Source of the DNA: Frankia sp. RB7
GTDB taxonomy: Bacteria > Pseudomonadota > Alphaproteobacteria > Rhizobiales > Xanthobacteraceae
Direction of reading: 5' to 3'
DNA: 50,393 bases
NCBI GenBank assembly: GCA_030403585.1
Contig: JAUEPE010000050.1
Location: 1 to 50,393 of the forward strand
Positions 35,055-42,429 of the stretch are shown here, in pieces (the stretch's first letter is position 1; every line of letters starts with the position of its first letter). The notes under the pieces are model-generated. The model was not told the origin of the DNA, searched no databases, and worked only from the letters and a program-made list of their open reading frames with translations. The position numbers were made by a program, and so were the translations under genes.

Positions 35055-35086
35055 TTGCGAAGGTGATGTCTCAGAGCGGGGACCGA

Positions 35087-35111
35087 GGAACGATAGCTCA
35101 GATGAGGGCTT
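35087..35111 (+). promoter_or_regulatory. possible EcfG-like promoter
   Basis: GGAAC at 35087-35091 and GCTTG about 16 bases later, one base off the CGTTG consensus, 30 bases before the exported PepSY-like gene. Weaker than the other EcfG sites in this window. Confidence 0.3.
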
Positions 35112-35140
35112 GGCTCACTCCTCAGACTCTGGAGACAATC

Positions 35141-35476
35141 ATGAGACGCCTATCACTCTTCGTTTGCACTTCTCTATTTGCGGCGGCGGCCGCATTGGCA
35201 GCTGCGCCGGCGTCAGCGCAAAATGCGCCGGCGCAATCGGGACCGAACAACAACGCGGTCAACAGTTCTGGCCAGAACAACTCCGACGCACCCGTTGCGG
35301 GCCGCAACAGTTTCACCGAAGGACAAGCCAAGTCGAAGCTCGAGGATGCCGGCTACGCCGACGTCACCGCGCTGAAGAAGGACGACAAGGGCGTTTGGCG
35401 TGGCCAGGCCAGCAAGGGTGGGTCCGCCACCGCGGTCAGCGTCGACTTCCAAGGCAACGTCAATTCAACCAAGTAA
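35141..35476 (+). CDS. exported PepSY-like small protein
   Basis: 111 residues. A signal peptide (…LFAAAAALAAAPASAQN) precedes an Asn/Ser-rich spacer and a C-terminal domain SFTEGQAKSKLEDAGYADVT, then KKDDKGVWRGQASKGG, which resembles a half PepSY domain (helix plus strands). Such periplasmic proteins are common and mostly uncharacterised. GGAG lies seven bases before ATG 35141. It is 13 bases upstream of the glycine-zipper stress protein gene, so they are cotranscribed. Confidence 0.75.
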   Translation: MRRLSLFVCTSLFAAAAALAAAPASAQNAPAQSGPNNNAVNSSGQNNSDAPVAGRNSFTEGQAKSKLEDAGYADVTALKKDDKGVWRGQASKGGSATAVSVDFQGNVNSTK

Positions 35477-35489
35477 GTAAGGAATCAAA

Positions 35490-36098
35490 ATGACCGTTAC
35501 GATTTCTCGTCTTTACGACAAGTACAACGACGCCCAGCAGGCGGTTCAGCGGCTCGAGGCTGCGGGCGTACCGCATTCCGACATCAGCATCGTCGCCAAC
35601 AATTCGGACAGCTGGTTCAACACCGACAAGAAGGTGGATCGCGACCACGATGGCGTCGATGATCGCGCCGAAGGCGCCGGGAAGGGTGCCGGCATCGGTG
35701 CGGGCGTGGGAGGCACCGCAGGCCTTCTTGCAGGCCTCGGGCTTTTGGCAATCCCTGGGCTTGGACCCGTCGTCGCAGCCGGCTGGCTGGCCGCGACTGC
35801 GGTCGGTGCAGCCGCAGGTGCGGCAACCGGCGGTGTGGTTGGCGCGCTCACCGAGGCCGGCATTGCACGGGAGGATGCAGACTCTTACGCTGAGGGCGTT
35901 CGTCGCGGAGGCACGCTCGTGTCGGCACGCGTTGCCGATGCCGATCGATCGCGCCTCGACGCTATCCTCAATGAGTCCGCTGTCAATTTGCGGGACCGCA
36001 GCACCGCCTGGCAGAAGGCCGGATGGAAGTCGTTCGATCCCGCCAGCAAGCCTTACGGCGCCGACGAGGTTCGCAAGGAGCGTCAGCTCTACGGCTGA
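35490..36098 (+). CDS. general-stress protein (YflT-like domain with glycine-rich membrane segment)
   Basis: 202 residues. The N-terminus (TVTISRLYDKYNDAQQAVQR, then LEAAGVPHSDISIV) is the fold seen in general-stress protein 17M/YflT. The middle (GKGAGIGAGVGGTAGLLAGL … AAGAATGG) is a Gly/Ala-rich glycine-zipper-like hydrophobic pair. A second copy of the sensor fold follows (AGIAREDADSYAEGVRRGGT, then LVSARV). An acidic DRDHDGVDDRAE loop may bind cations. Probably membrane-associated; function unknown. AAGGAA precedes ATG. A strong terminator follows. Confidence 0.8.
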   Translation: MTVTISRLYDKYNDAQQAVQRLEAAGVPHSDISIVANNSDSWFNTDKKVDRDHDGVDDRAEGAGKGAGIGAGVGGTAGLLAGLGLLAIPGLGPVVAAGWLAATAVGAAAGAATGGVVGALTEAGIAREDADSYAEGVRRGGTLVSARVADADRSRLDAILNESAVNLRDRSTAWQKAGWKSFDPASKPYGADEVRKERQLYG

Positions 36099-36120
36099 TC
36101 ATTACGTGAGATGAGATTCC

Positions 36121-36147
36121 AACGGCCCGCTTCGGCGGGCCGTTTTT
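36121..36147. terminator. bidirectional rho-independent terminator
   Basis: Perfect 10-bp stem AACGGCCCGC / GCGGGCCGTT with TTCG loop and TTTTT, between convergent stress-protein and cupin-like genes. Confidence 0.92.
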
Positions 36148-36157
36148 GAGTCTGTGC

Positions 36158-37297
36158 TTACGCGTACAGATATCCGACCGGCTTGCCTTCGGTACGCAGG
36201 GGGCGAACGTCCTTCCGTGTGATGATCTGACCGGCCAGACCGTCGATCTCGTCGCGCTGCGTCGGCGTCCAACTGCGCAGGTCGTTCATGCCTTTGAGGA
36301 GGCCGAGCCGCAGGACCTGTGTGTTTTCGCCGATGCCGACGAGGCTGATCGAATCCTTGCCCGCCGTCACGACATCGCCGGCTGCGAGCTCAAAGCTCTC
36401 GCCGGCCTTCTTCCTGAATTCGGCCGTGCCGCGAATGACGCGGTAGATCACGACCTCGCCCTTGGCGAAACAGCCGGCGTCTGCGGCGATGGATGTGCTC
36501 TTTGGCAGCAGCGAGTGACCGCTCGGATCGGTTGCGATGATGTGGCCGGTGACGAGATGGCCGCTTGGAATCTCGATCCCGATATCGCGCACGTAAACCG
36601 GCAAGGCCGATTTCACGGGGCTGTCGACGAGTGGCTTGAACAGCGCATCGAGCGCCAGGGGATCTTGCAGCCAGAAGCCGCCGTCGGCCGGGCGATCATG
36701 CAGCGGATGGCTCCACGCCACGCGCGGCGTCTCGGCTTCGTTGATCTGCTCCGGGCCGACGATGGTCGGATTCGGAAAGGTCGTGGGATCGGTGATGAAG
36801 GCTTCGAGGAATTTGCCGGAATACCCCATCGAGATCGGATCCGGCACCACCGTCTGCGGCGTCTTCAAATTCTCTTCGGTCGATAGGCCCGACCAGGTGT
36901 AGAACAGCTGGCGATGCACGATCGCGCTTTGCAGCATCACCGCGCCGGGGCCGACATTGTAGAAGCGGCCGTCGTAGTCGAAGGTGAAAGCGCCCGAGGT
37001 GACCAGCACGAGCTGAAAGCCCCCCGGGGGCAGATGCAGATGGAAATCGGTGGGGCCGGTGTCGGGAAGGTAGATCGGCAGATTGGTCGCGACTTCGTGG
37101 AGGAGGAAGGTTTCGTTGTTGGCGTGAAAGCCTTCGTTGGCGCGATTGTAAAGGGCTTGCGGACGATACGTCGCCTCGTACTTCGCGTTCCGGTCGCGAT
37201 CGATCGCGACGAAATCCTGAGTGTTCAGGCGGAGCGGCGCGCCGTTCGGATGGGTGAGGCCAGTGATTTTGAGATCGCCCGCAGCATGCACGTTCAT
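36158..37297 (-). CDS. cupin-fold protein of unknown function
   Basis: 379 residues. A central cupin-like barrel is visible (FHLHLPPGGFQLVLVTSGAF, then TFDYDGRFYNVGPGAVMLQS). A second beta-rich half follows (SGHLVTGHIIATDPSGHSLL … GEVVIYRVIRGTAEFRKKAG … SFELAAGDVVTAG), i.e. a bicupin layout. Possible metal ligands are the His pair in FHLHLP. There is no signal peptide. I do not recognise a named enzyme. GGAGA lies six bases before ATG 37297. It is convergent with the stress-protein gene across a terminator. Confidence 0.65.
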   Translation of the reverse strand: MNVHAAGDLKITGLTHPNGAPLRLNTQDFVAIDRDRNAKYEATYRPQALYNRANEGFHANNETFLLHEVATNLPIYLPDTGPTDFHLHLPPGGFQLVLVTSGAFTFDYDGRFYNVGPGAVMLQSAIVHRQLFYTWSGLSTEENLKTPQTVVPDPISMGYSGKFLEAFITDPTTFPNPTIVGPEQINEAETPRVAWSHPLHDRPADGGFWLQDPLALDALFKPLVDSPVKSALPVYVRDIGIEIPSGHLVTGHIIATDPSGHSLLPKSTSIAADAGCFAKGEVVIYRVIRGTAEFRKKAGESFELAAGDVVTAGKDSISLVGIGENTQVLRLGLLKGMNDLRSWTPTQRDEIDGLAGQIITRKDVRPLRTEGKPVGYLYA

Positions 37298-37641
37298 GAC
37301 GTTCTCCGCTCTGCGCCATTGCCAGCTCGAGAAAGTCTTTGCGAATTTTGGGCCAGTTCGTTTGCGGGGCAGCAAACAGGCCCGGCGCCTTGCGGCGGCG
37401 AGCCCGTTCGGGAAAAAATCCGGTGGTTGCACCGTAGGTTAGATCGCCCGCTGGCTTGGATCGTCCGACCCTCTCACGGAGCCTCACGACCCCGGGAAAG
37501 CGACGTGCGCTGTCTAATTTGTCGGCAAGCGTCGCCAGCGCGCGTGCAATTTCTCTAACTGGCGTTCAGCGTGACGACATCTGGCCGATTGACAAAATGT
37601 TCATGTTTTGTTCTTATGCTGCGACCGAGATGGAGGCAGCT
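37298..37641 (+). other. 344-base intergenic stretch
   Basis: No gene recognised up to the SOS-type promoter at 37589-37617. The part next to the cupin-like gene must hold its promoter, but no clear consensus was found. Confidence 0.5.
37589..37617 (+). promoter_or_regulatory. promoter with LexA (SOS) box
   Basis: TTGACA at 37589-37594 and TCTTAT at 37612-37617 form -35/-10 elements 17 bases apart. The spacer holds GTTC-ATGTTTT-GTTC (37599-37613), an exact match to the alphaproteobacterial LexA box GTTC-N7-GTTC. Placed here LexA would block RNA polymerase, so the downstream small gene should be induced by DNA damage. Confidence 0.85.
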
Positions 37642-37950
37642 ATGGACAACCGTATCAACGAGATCCGCAGAACGATCAGAGCGCTCCGCATCAGCATGCG
37701 CGAGGCTGAAGCGATCATGCATGAGCAGGTCAATCGCGATGAGGACTGCAGCTTCGTAGCGCAGGAAGTCATCAAGATGCGCTTGGTCATGAGTGGGCTG
37801 GTGAAGGAGCGGACCGCGCTCGGCGACAACGAGCCGATCCTCGTCAACAGCTTCTTCATCCCGCGGCGCCGGCCGACGCGAAAGCCGGTCGCTGCTCCTG
37901 CCCCGACCGTCGCGTCTGTGTTCCGTCCACGCCTGGTGGCGAGGGTCTGA
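37642..37950 (+). CDS. small protein, predicted LexA-controlled
   Basis: 102 residues. The first ~65 (MDNRINEIRRTIRALRISMR, then EAEAIMHEQVNRDEDC and FVAQEVIKMRLVMSGLVKER) form two long charged helices, possibly a helical hairpin. The tail is Pro/Arg-rich (PRRRPTRKPVAAPAP) and could bind nucleic acid. GGAGG lies five bases before ATG 37642, which favours it over the in-frame ATG at 37630. No known family is recognised, although similar short MDNR-starting proteins appear typical of Bradyrhizobium. The promoter carries a perfect LexA box, so a DNA-damage role is inferred. Confidence 0.75.
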   Translation: MDNRINEIRRTIRALRISMREAEAIMHEQVNRDEDCSFVAQEVIKMRLVMSGLVKERTALGDNEPILVNSFFIPRRRPTRKPVAAPAPTVASVFRPRLVARV

Positions 37951-37964
37951 CGCAGAGGGCTGGC

Positions 37965-38150
37965 TCAATCAAGGGAATGAGGCGCGGCCCGATCCGGTTT
38001 GCCGGCCGGGCTGTCCGCCCACTTCGCCATCTCCATGGTCCGTGCATCGACGCCCTCGCACCAGAAGCAGTTCGGCGTTGTCAGGCCCTTCTCGGACAGG
38101 ATCGGGACCAGGCTGTGGCCGCAACCAGCGCACCAGGTGATGTCAGTCAT
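37965..38150 (-). CDS. small zinc-ribbon protein
   Basis: 61 residues. CAGC at the N-terminus and CFWC about 17 residues later (WCAGCGHSLVPILSEKGLTT, then PNCFWCEG) make a four-Cys zinc ribbon. The C-terminal half is variable. AGGGA lies four bases before ATG 38150. It is 62 bases after the YbdK-type ligase gene on the same strand, probably the last gene of that operon. Function unknown. Confidence 0.75.
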   Translation of the reverse strand: MTDITWCAGCGHSLVPILSEKGLTTPNCFWCEGVDARTMEMAKWADSPAGKPDRAAPHSLD

Positions 38151-38212
38151 TCGTTCCCTATGGCGTAGCGAGTTCAGAAGAGACGTTGTCGTTGGCGAAG
38201 CTTGCGCGGGCG

Positions 38213-39442
38213 CTATGACGGCGCCGGGGCGCGCTGTCCGGTGTCGGGGCGCGTCTCCGATATGGTCGATGTCGCGATCCATCGCGACGCGGCTGTGATG
38301 TCGTCTCCATTCTCGCGATAGGCGCGCAGCTGGAATTCGGCCGAGCTTCCGCGCGCCACGATGGTGCGGCAGTGCTCGACCTCGGCGCTGCAGTCCAGCG
38401 CGGCGGCATCCTCGCCGATAGCGTCGATGATTCGAGCAAGCCACTCCGAGATCGTCACCGGCCCGTCCTGTGACGCAAAGATGCAGTCGGTGCCGTAGCG
38501 CTGGGCGCGCCATTTGTTCTCGACCGCAATCGCGCGTTCGACCGCGGTGACCTGCTTCGACAAATGCGGCCTCAGATAGAGGTGCCGCGTCAGGCAGCGA
38601 TACAGCGAGGCGACCGCGATGGCGTCGTCGACGAAGGTGCAGGTGTCGGGCGCGCGAAGCTCCAGCGTCGGGTGCTTCATCGAGGGGCGCATCGCCCACC
38701 AGATATGGCTTTCGTCGGGGATCACGCCGGAACGCTGCAGCGCGCCGACATAGTCGTCGTAATCGCGCCTGCTTTCGAACAGTTCGGGTAGGCCGGTACG
38801 CGGCAGCTCCGAATAGGCGGCGAGCCGGTAGCCCTTCAATCCCGTCTTGTGCGAATTCCAGAACGGCGAGGAGGCGGCCAGTGCGATGAACAGCGGCAGA
38901 TGCGGCAGCATCGCCCGCATCACCGCCATCCGCTTCTCCGGATCTGGCAGTTGCACATGGACATGCATGCCGCACATCAGGTTGCGGTGGCCGATGCTGC
39001 GCAGATCCTCGATCATCTCCTCGTAGCGTGGCTTTGGGCTCGGCTGCGACATGCGCCAGATGGCGGTCGGGTGCGTGCCGCAGGCCATGATCACAAAGCC
39101 ATATTGTGCGGCGACGTTGGCGACCTCGCGGCGCAGGAACCTCAGTTCTTCGCGTGCGTCATTGACGTCGACATGGACGTTGGTCGCGACCTCGAGCTGG
39201 GATTGCAGCATCTCGCGCATGGCCTGGCCGCCGGTCGACCAGTTCGCCGATTCGAACAGCTCGTTGGGCGTCTGGATCGCGACCTCGAGGGTGCGGCGAT
39301 CGGCGAGGAAATATTCCTCCTCGATGCCGAAGGAATATTCGGCCGCCTTGCCGCGCCCGCCGGCAGAACGAATCACGAGATGCTGCTTGTCGTCGGAGGC
39401 GTCTAGCCGCAGCAGTTTCAAGACGTCAGAAGCAAATGTCAT
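38213..39442 (-). CDS. YbdK-type carboxylate-amine ligase (glutamate-cysteine ligase GCS2 family)
   Basis: 409 residues. The signature YSFGIEEEYFLADRRTLE starts the ATP-grasp-like GCS2 fold; further motifs are SQLEVATNVHVDV, CGMHVHVQLPDPEKR and RPSMKHPTLELRAPDTC. Family members join a carboxylate (often the gamma-carboxyl of glutamate) to an amine at the expense of ATP; E. coli YbdK has weak gamma-glutamylcysteine activity. The true product here is unknown. ATG 39442 is chosen, as upstream codons are not conserved. It lies 19 bases after the glutamine-amidotransferase-like gene. Confidence 0.88.
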   Translation of the reverse strand: MTFASDVLKLLRLDASDDKQHLVIRSAGGRGKAAEYSFGIEEEYFLADRRTLEVAIQTPNELFESANWSTGGQAMREMLQSQLEVATNVHVDVNDAREELRFLRREVANVAAQYGFVIMACGTHPTAIWRMSQPSPKPRYEEMIEDLRSIGHRNLMCGMHVHVQLPDPEKRMAVMRAMLPHLPLFIALAASSPFWNSHKTGLKGYRLAAYSELPRTGLPELFESRRDYDDYVGALQRSGVIPDESHIWWAMRPSMKHPTLELRAPDTCTFVDDAIAVASLYRCLTRHLYLRPHLSKQVTAVERAIAVENKWRAQRYGTDCIFASQDGPVTISEWLARIIDAIGEDAAALDCSAEVEHCRTIVARGSSAEFQLRAYRENGDDITAASRWIATSTISETRPDTGQRAPAPS

Positions 39443-39461
39443 GGGCCACCCGGCAGTGGTA

Positions 39462-40292
39462 TTACCTGCGGGCGATAATCCTTCTGGCCGGGCCCGGTTC
39501 CGCCTCGGACGCGCCGGAAATTGCGAGCTCGAACGGAACAATTTTCACGCGGTCCGACGCGCGTGCGATCAGCGCGTGGTTCGGCGGAACCTCGGTCCAG
39601 TCGGTTTCCTTGTCGAACGGTTCGGATACGACGACGACCTGGCCGTTGCCGGCTTCGCGATAATAGAGCGTGTTGGCGGCATCGTTGACGGCGACGCGAA
39701 ACGCGTAGAGATCCCGGCCGTTCGCGATCGCGCTGGTGAAGCGCAGCCGCTCACGCAGATCGCCTTCGTTGACGAGACCGACGAGCGATTGCAGCACGGC
39801 GCGCGTTGCGCCAAGCGGATCGGCCTCGAGACCGGCCCCCATCATGGCGAGGAACACGGCCTCTGAGTCGGTCGTACCGGTGCGTGAGGGATAGTAGGCA
39901 TCGGGGATCAGCGCCTCGACCTTGCGCCGCAACCGGTTCCAGCTGCCGATGAATCCGTTGTGCATGAACATCCACCGGCCGCAGGCAAAGGGATGGCAAT
40001 TCTGCCGTGTCACCGCGGTGCCGGTGGCGGCGCGCACATGGGCAAAGAACAGATGCGAGCGCAGATGGCGGCAGAGGTAGCGCAGATTTTCATCCGACCA
40101 GGCCGGCCGCGTCTCGCGATAAAGGCCGGGCTCCGGATGCTCGCCATACCAGCCGAGACCGAAGCCGTCGCCATTCGATCCCGCCGTCGACTGCAGCGAC
40201 CGAATGCTCTGCGCGATCAGCGAATGCTCGGGTTCGGTGACATAGGGTTCGAACGAAGTCGTCTCGCCCCGGTATGCGATCCAGCGGCACAT
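39462..40292 (-). CDS. class II glutamine amidotransferase (YafJ/EgtC-like)
   Basis: 276 residues starting MCRWIAYRGE; after removal of Met, Cys2 is the N-terminal nucleophile. Other class II features are GSNGDGFGLGWYG, FFAHVRAATGTAVTRQNCHP, WMFMHNGFIGSW and TTDSEAVFLAM. Relatives hydrolyse gamma-glutamyl amides (EgtC in ergothioneine synthesis; YafJ unknown). No synthase domain is attached. It is the first gene of an operon with a GCS2-type ligase, an arrangement that would suit making and trimming a gamma-glutamyl compound. An EcfG-type promoter sits about 30 bases upstream. Confidence 0.88.
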   Translation of the reverse strand: MCRWIAYRGETTSFEPYVTEPEHSLIAQSIRSLQSTAGSNGDGFGLGWYGEHPEPGLYRETRPAWSDENLRYLCRHLRSHLFFAHVRAATGTAVTRQNCHPFACGRWMFMHNGFIGSWNRLRRKVEALIPDAYYPSRTGTTDSEAVFLAMMGAGLEADPLGATRAVLQSLVGLVNEGDLRERLRFTSAIANGRDLYAFRVAVNDAANTLYYREAGNGQVVVVSEPFDKETDWTEVPPNHALIARASDRVKIVPFELAISGASEAEPGPARRIIARR

Positions 40293-40327
40293 GGGGTTCC
40301 CATCTGCAATGTGTCGTGAGGAGCACT

Positions 40328-40353
40328 AACGATCCGCACTGCGTCAGGGTTCC
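40328..40353 (-). promoter_or_regulatory. EcfG-type promoter of the amidotransferase-ligase operon
   Basis: Minus strand GGAAC (40353-40349), then CGTT (40331-40328) after 17 bases, followed by AG. It fits GGAAC-N16/17-CGTT. The leader to ATG 40292 would be about 28 bases. Confidence 0.65.
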
Positions 40354-40460
40354 GGCTGCCGGTCGACGCAGATAGCGCCGGGCAGGGGTTGCCTTAATCC
40401 CTGCGCTCTGTAGAACAGCCCCTGGGTGCTCGCTGCATTGGGATAGCGACAGGTCAAGCG

Positions 40461-41729
40461 ATGGTCGGGCCGCCACGCAGGATGCGCGCGCCCATGAACG
40501 ATCAGCTGCCCGGCAGGCACCTGCCCAAATCTCCTTTTTTCGTCGAACGAACGCTCACGGCGCTGCAGCAGTTTCTGCATGTCGAGGCTGTCAGCGGCGT
40601 CGTGCTGCTGACGGCCGCGGCTGCCGCATTGCTCTGGGCCAACTCGCCTTTCGCCCATTCGTACCACGACGTCTGGAACCTGCCGATTTCACTTCGCCTT
40701 GGCGAACTCGTCTTCGTCCGACCTCTGCATTTCTGGATCAACGACGCGCTGATGACGGTCTTCTTCCTGATCGTCGGCATGGAGGTCCGTCGCGAGATCC
40801 ACGAGGGCGCACTGAGCAGGTTCGATCATGCCATTCTGCCGGTGCTGGCGGCTGCCGGCGGTGTCGTCGTCCCCGCGCTGATCTACCTCGGCTTCAACAG
40901 CGTCACGAGCCGCGTCCAGGGCTGGGCGATTCCAACTGCAACCGACATCGCTTTCGCAGTCGGTGTGCTCGCGCTGCTCGGGCGATCAATCCCCGCCAAT
41001 ATCAGGGTCTTTCTGCTCGCTTTGGCCATCATCGACGACATCATCGCAGTTCTCATTATCGCGCTGTTCTACAGCAACGGACTCGATCTCAACGGCTTCA
41101 TTGTCGCATTATTCGGTGTTCTCATTGCGCTGGGATTTCAACGGCTCGGCTTCGGCTCGGCCTTTGCCTACGTCGTGCCGGCCCTCGTCGTCTGGGGTGG
41201 CTTCCTCATGGCCGGGGTGCATCCGACGCTTGCGGGTGTCGTGCTCGGCTTGATCACGCCGGTCCGCTCGGCAGATCCCGAGACAGTGCCGCCCGTTATC
41301 CGCGTGGAGACGGCGCTGCATCCCTGGGTCGCTTACGCCATCATGCCGCTGTTCGCGCTGGCCAATGCCGGCGTCGACCTCAGGAGCACCGAATTCGCCG
41401 GCGGCGTTCAATTCGTGGCGCTCGGCATCGGGCTTGCGCTCTGCGCGGGAAAGCCGATCGGCGTGATCGGTGCCACCTGGCTTGCGGTGCGTGCGGCTGG
41501 ATGCCGGCTCGCGCCGGGCGTATCCTGGGGTGGCGTTTGCCTCGTCGGGCTGCTGGCCGGCATCGGCTTCACCATGTCGATCTTCATCGCCATGCTCGCG
41601 TTTACCGACGACAAGCTGCTTGCCGCCGCGAAGTTCGGGGTGCTGCTCGGCTCGCTCATCTCCGCAACGCTCGGCCTCGGATGGGGCGCGGAATATGCCC
41701 ACCGGCTGCGTAAGGAGACCGGAGACTAG
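40461..41729 (+). CDS. nhaA: Na+/H+ antiporter NhaA
   Basis: 422 residues with ~12 membrane helices. Family motifs are HFWINDALMTVFFLIVGMEVRR (shown in part), GWAIPTATDIAFAVGVLALL, the ion-binding Asp pair Asp192-Asp193 in LALAIIDDIIAVLIIALFY, and LLAGIGFTMSIFIAMLAF. NhaA swaps two protons for one sodium at the inner membrane and matters at alkaline pH or high salt. The start is ATG 40461 (AGG nearby) or 40494. Its stop overlaps the stop of the convergent PaiB-like gene by four bases. Confidence 0.92.
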   Translation: MVGPPRRMRAPMNDQLPGRHLPKSPFFVERTLTALQQFLHVEAVSGVVLLTAAAAALLWANSPFAHSYHDVWNLPISLRLGELVFVRPLHFWINDALMTVFFLIVGMEVRREIHEGALSRFDHAILPVLAAAGGVVVPALIYLGFNSVTSRVQGWAIPTATDIAFAVGVLALLGRSIPANIRVFLLALAIIDDIIAVLIIALFYSNGLDLNGFIVALFGVLIALGFQRLGFGSAFAYVVPALVVWGGFLMAGVHPTLAGVVLGLITPVRSADPETVPPVIRVETALHPWVAYAIMPLFALANAGVDLRSTEFAGGVQFVALGIGLALCAGKPIGVIGATWLAVRAAGCRLAPGVSWGGVCLVGLLAGIGFTMSIFIAMLAFTDDKLLAAAKFGVLLGSLISATLGLGWGAEYAHRLRKETGD

Positions 41730-42355
41730 ACCGGCAGCGGGATCAGGGGCGCGACCTCGCGATCGCCATGATCCGCGCTCGCCGCAAGACCTTGCGCGAC
41801 CCCGATGCGATCGGCCTCGGGGCGGTTCTGGCTCATCTTGCGCTTGCCTTCGAACCGCACCACGGGAATGCGCACGCCGACGATCCCACGCAGCTGCGCG
41901 GCGATGAAGTCTGCGGGCGCGTCACTGACCGCCCACGGCTTTGAGCGCGCGCCTTCGTGCATTTTGGTCAGCCGCGTCACGGCCTCGAGCAGGCGCGCCG
42001 GTTCCTGGAAGAACTCCACGGGGCCGTAGGCATGCACGGCGATGTAATTCCAGGTCGGCACGACCTTTTCGGTTTCCTGCTTGGTCGCATACCAGGACGG
42101 CGTCACATAGGCGTCGGGGCCGTTGAAGATCGCGAGCGCATCGCCGATCGCCGGCAGCTTCCATTGCGGGTTGGCCTTGGCCACATGTCCGTACAGCACG
42201 CCATGCTCGCCTTCGGTCTCGTCGAGGAAGAGCGGCAGGGGCGTTGCAACGGGACCCTCAGCGGTGGCGGTGACGAGGCTTGCGAGGCGGGCACCACGGA
42301 TGGTCGCGCGGATGCTCTCGATATCGTCGTCCCTGAAGGCGGGGGGAATGTACAT
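41726..42355 (-). CDS. PaiB-like FMN-binding split-barrel protein
   Basis: 209 residues. MYIPPAFRDDDIESIRATIR is the characteristic N-terminus, followed by the flavin split-barrel strands ASLVTATAEGPVATPLPLFL, GHVAKANPQWK, NGPDAYVTPSWY and VVPTWNYIAVHAYG, the last two being the PaiB/FMN-binding signature. The family was first described as a negative regulator in Bacillus but resembles pyridoxamine-phosphate-oxidase-like flavoproteins. It is last of a four-gene minus-strand run (MOSC fusion, redoxin, MocR, this), 74 bases after the MocR gene. Confidence 0.85.
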   Translation of the reverse strand: MYIPPAFRDDDIESIRATIRGARLASLVTATAEGPVATPLPLFLDETEGEHGVLYGHVAKANPQWKLPAIGDALAIFNGPDAYVTPSWYATKQETEKVVPTWNYIAVHAYGPVEFFQEPARLLEAVTRLTKMHEGARSKPWAVSDAPADFIAAQLRGIVGVRIPVVRFEGKRKMSQNRPEADRIGVAQGLAASADHGDREVAPLIPLPV

Positions 42356-42429
42356 GGCGTGTCTCCGTTCTCGGTCCGGAGATACCCCGAATCTGGCCTG
42401 TGAGAAACTACCAGTTCTATACGATATCG

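Noticed and set aside
37965..38975. 336-residue minus-strand frame ending in the zinc-ribbon protein
   Set aside because: Only the last 61 residues (from ATG 38150) are real; the rest is an alternative frame of the YbdK-type gene.
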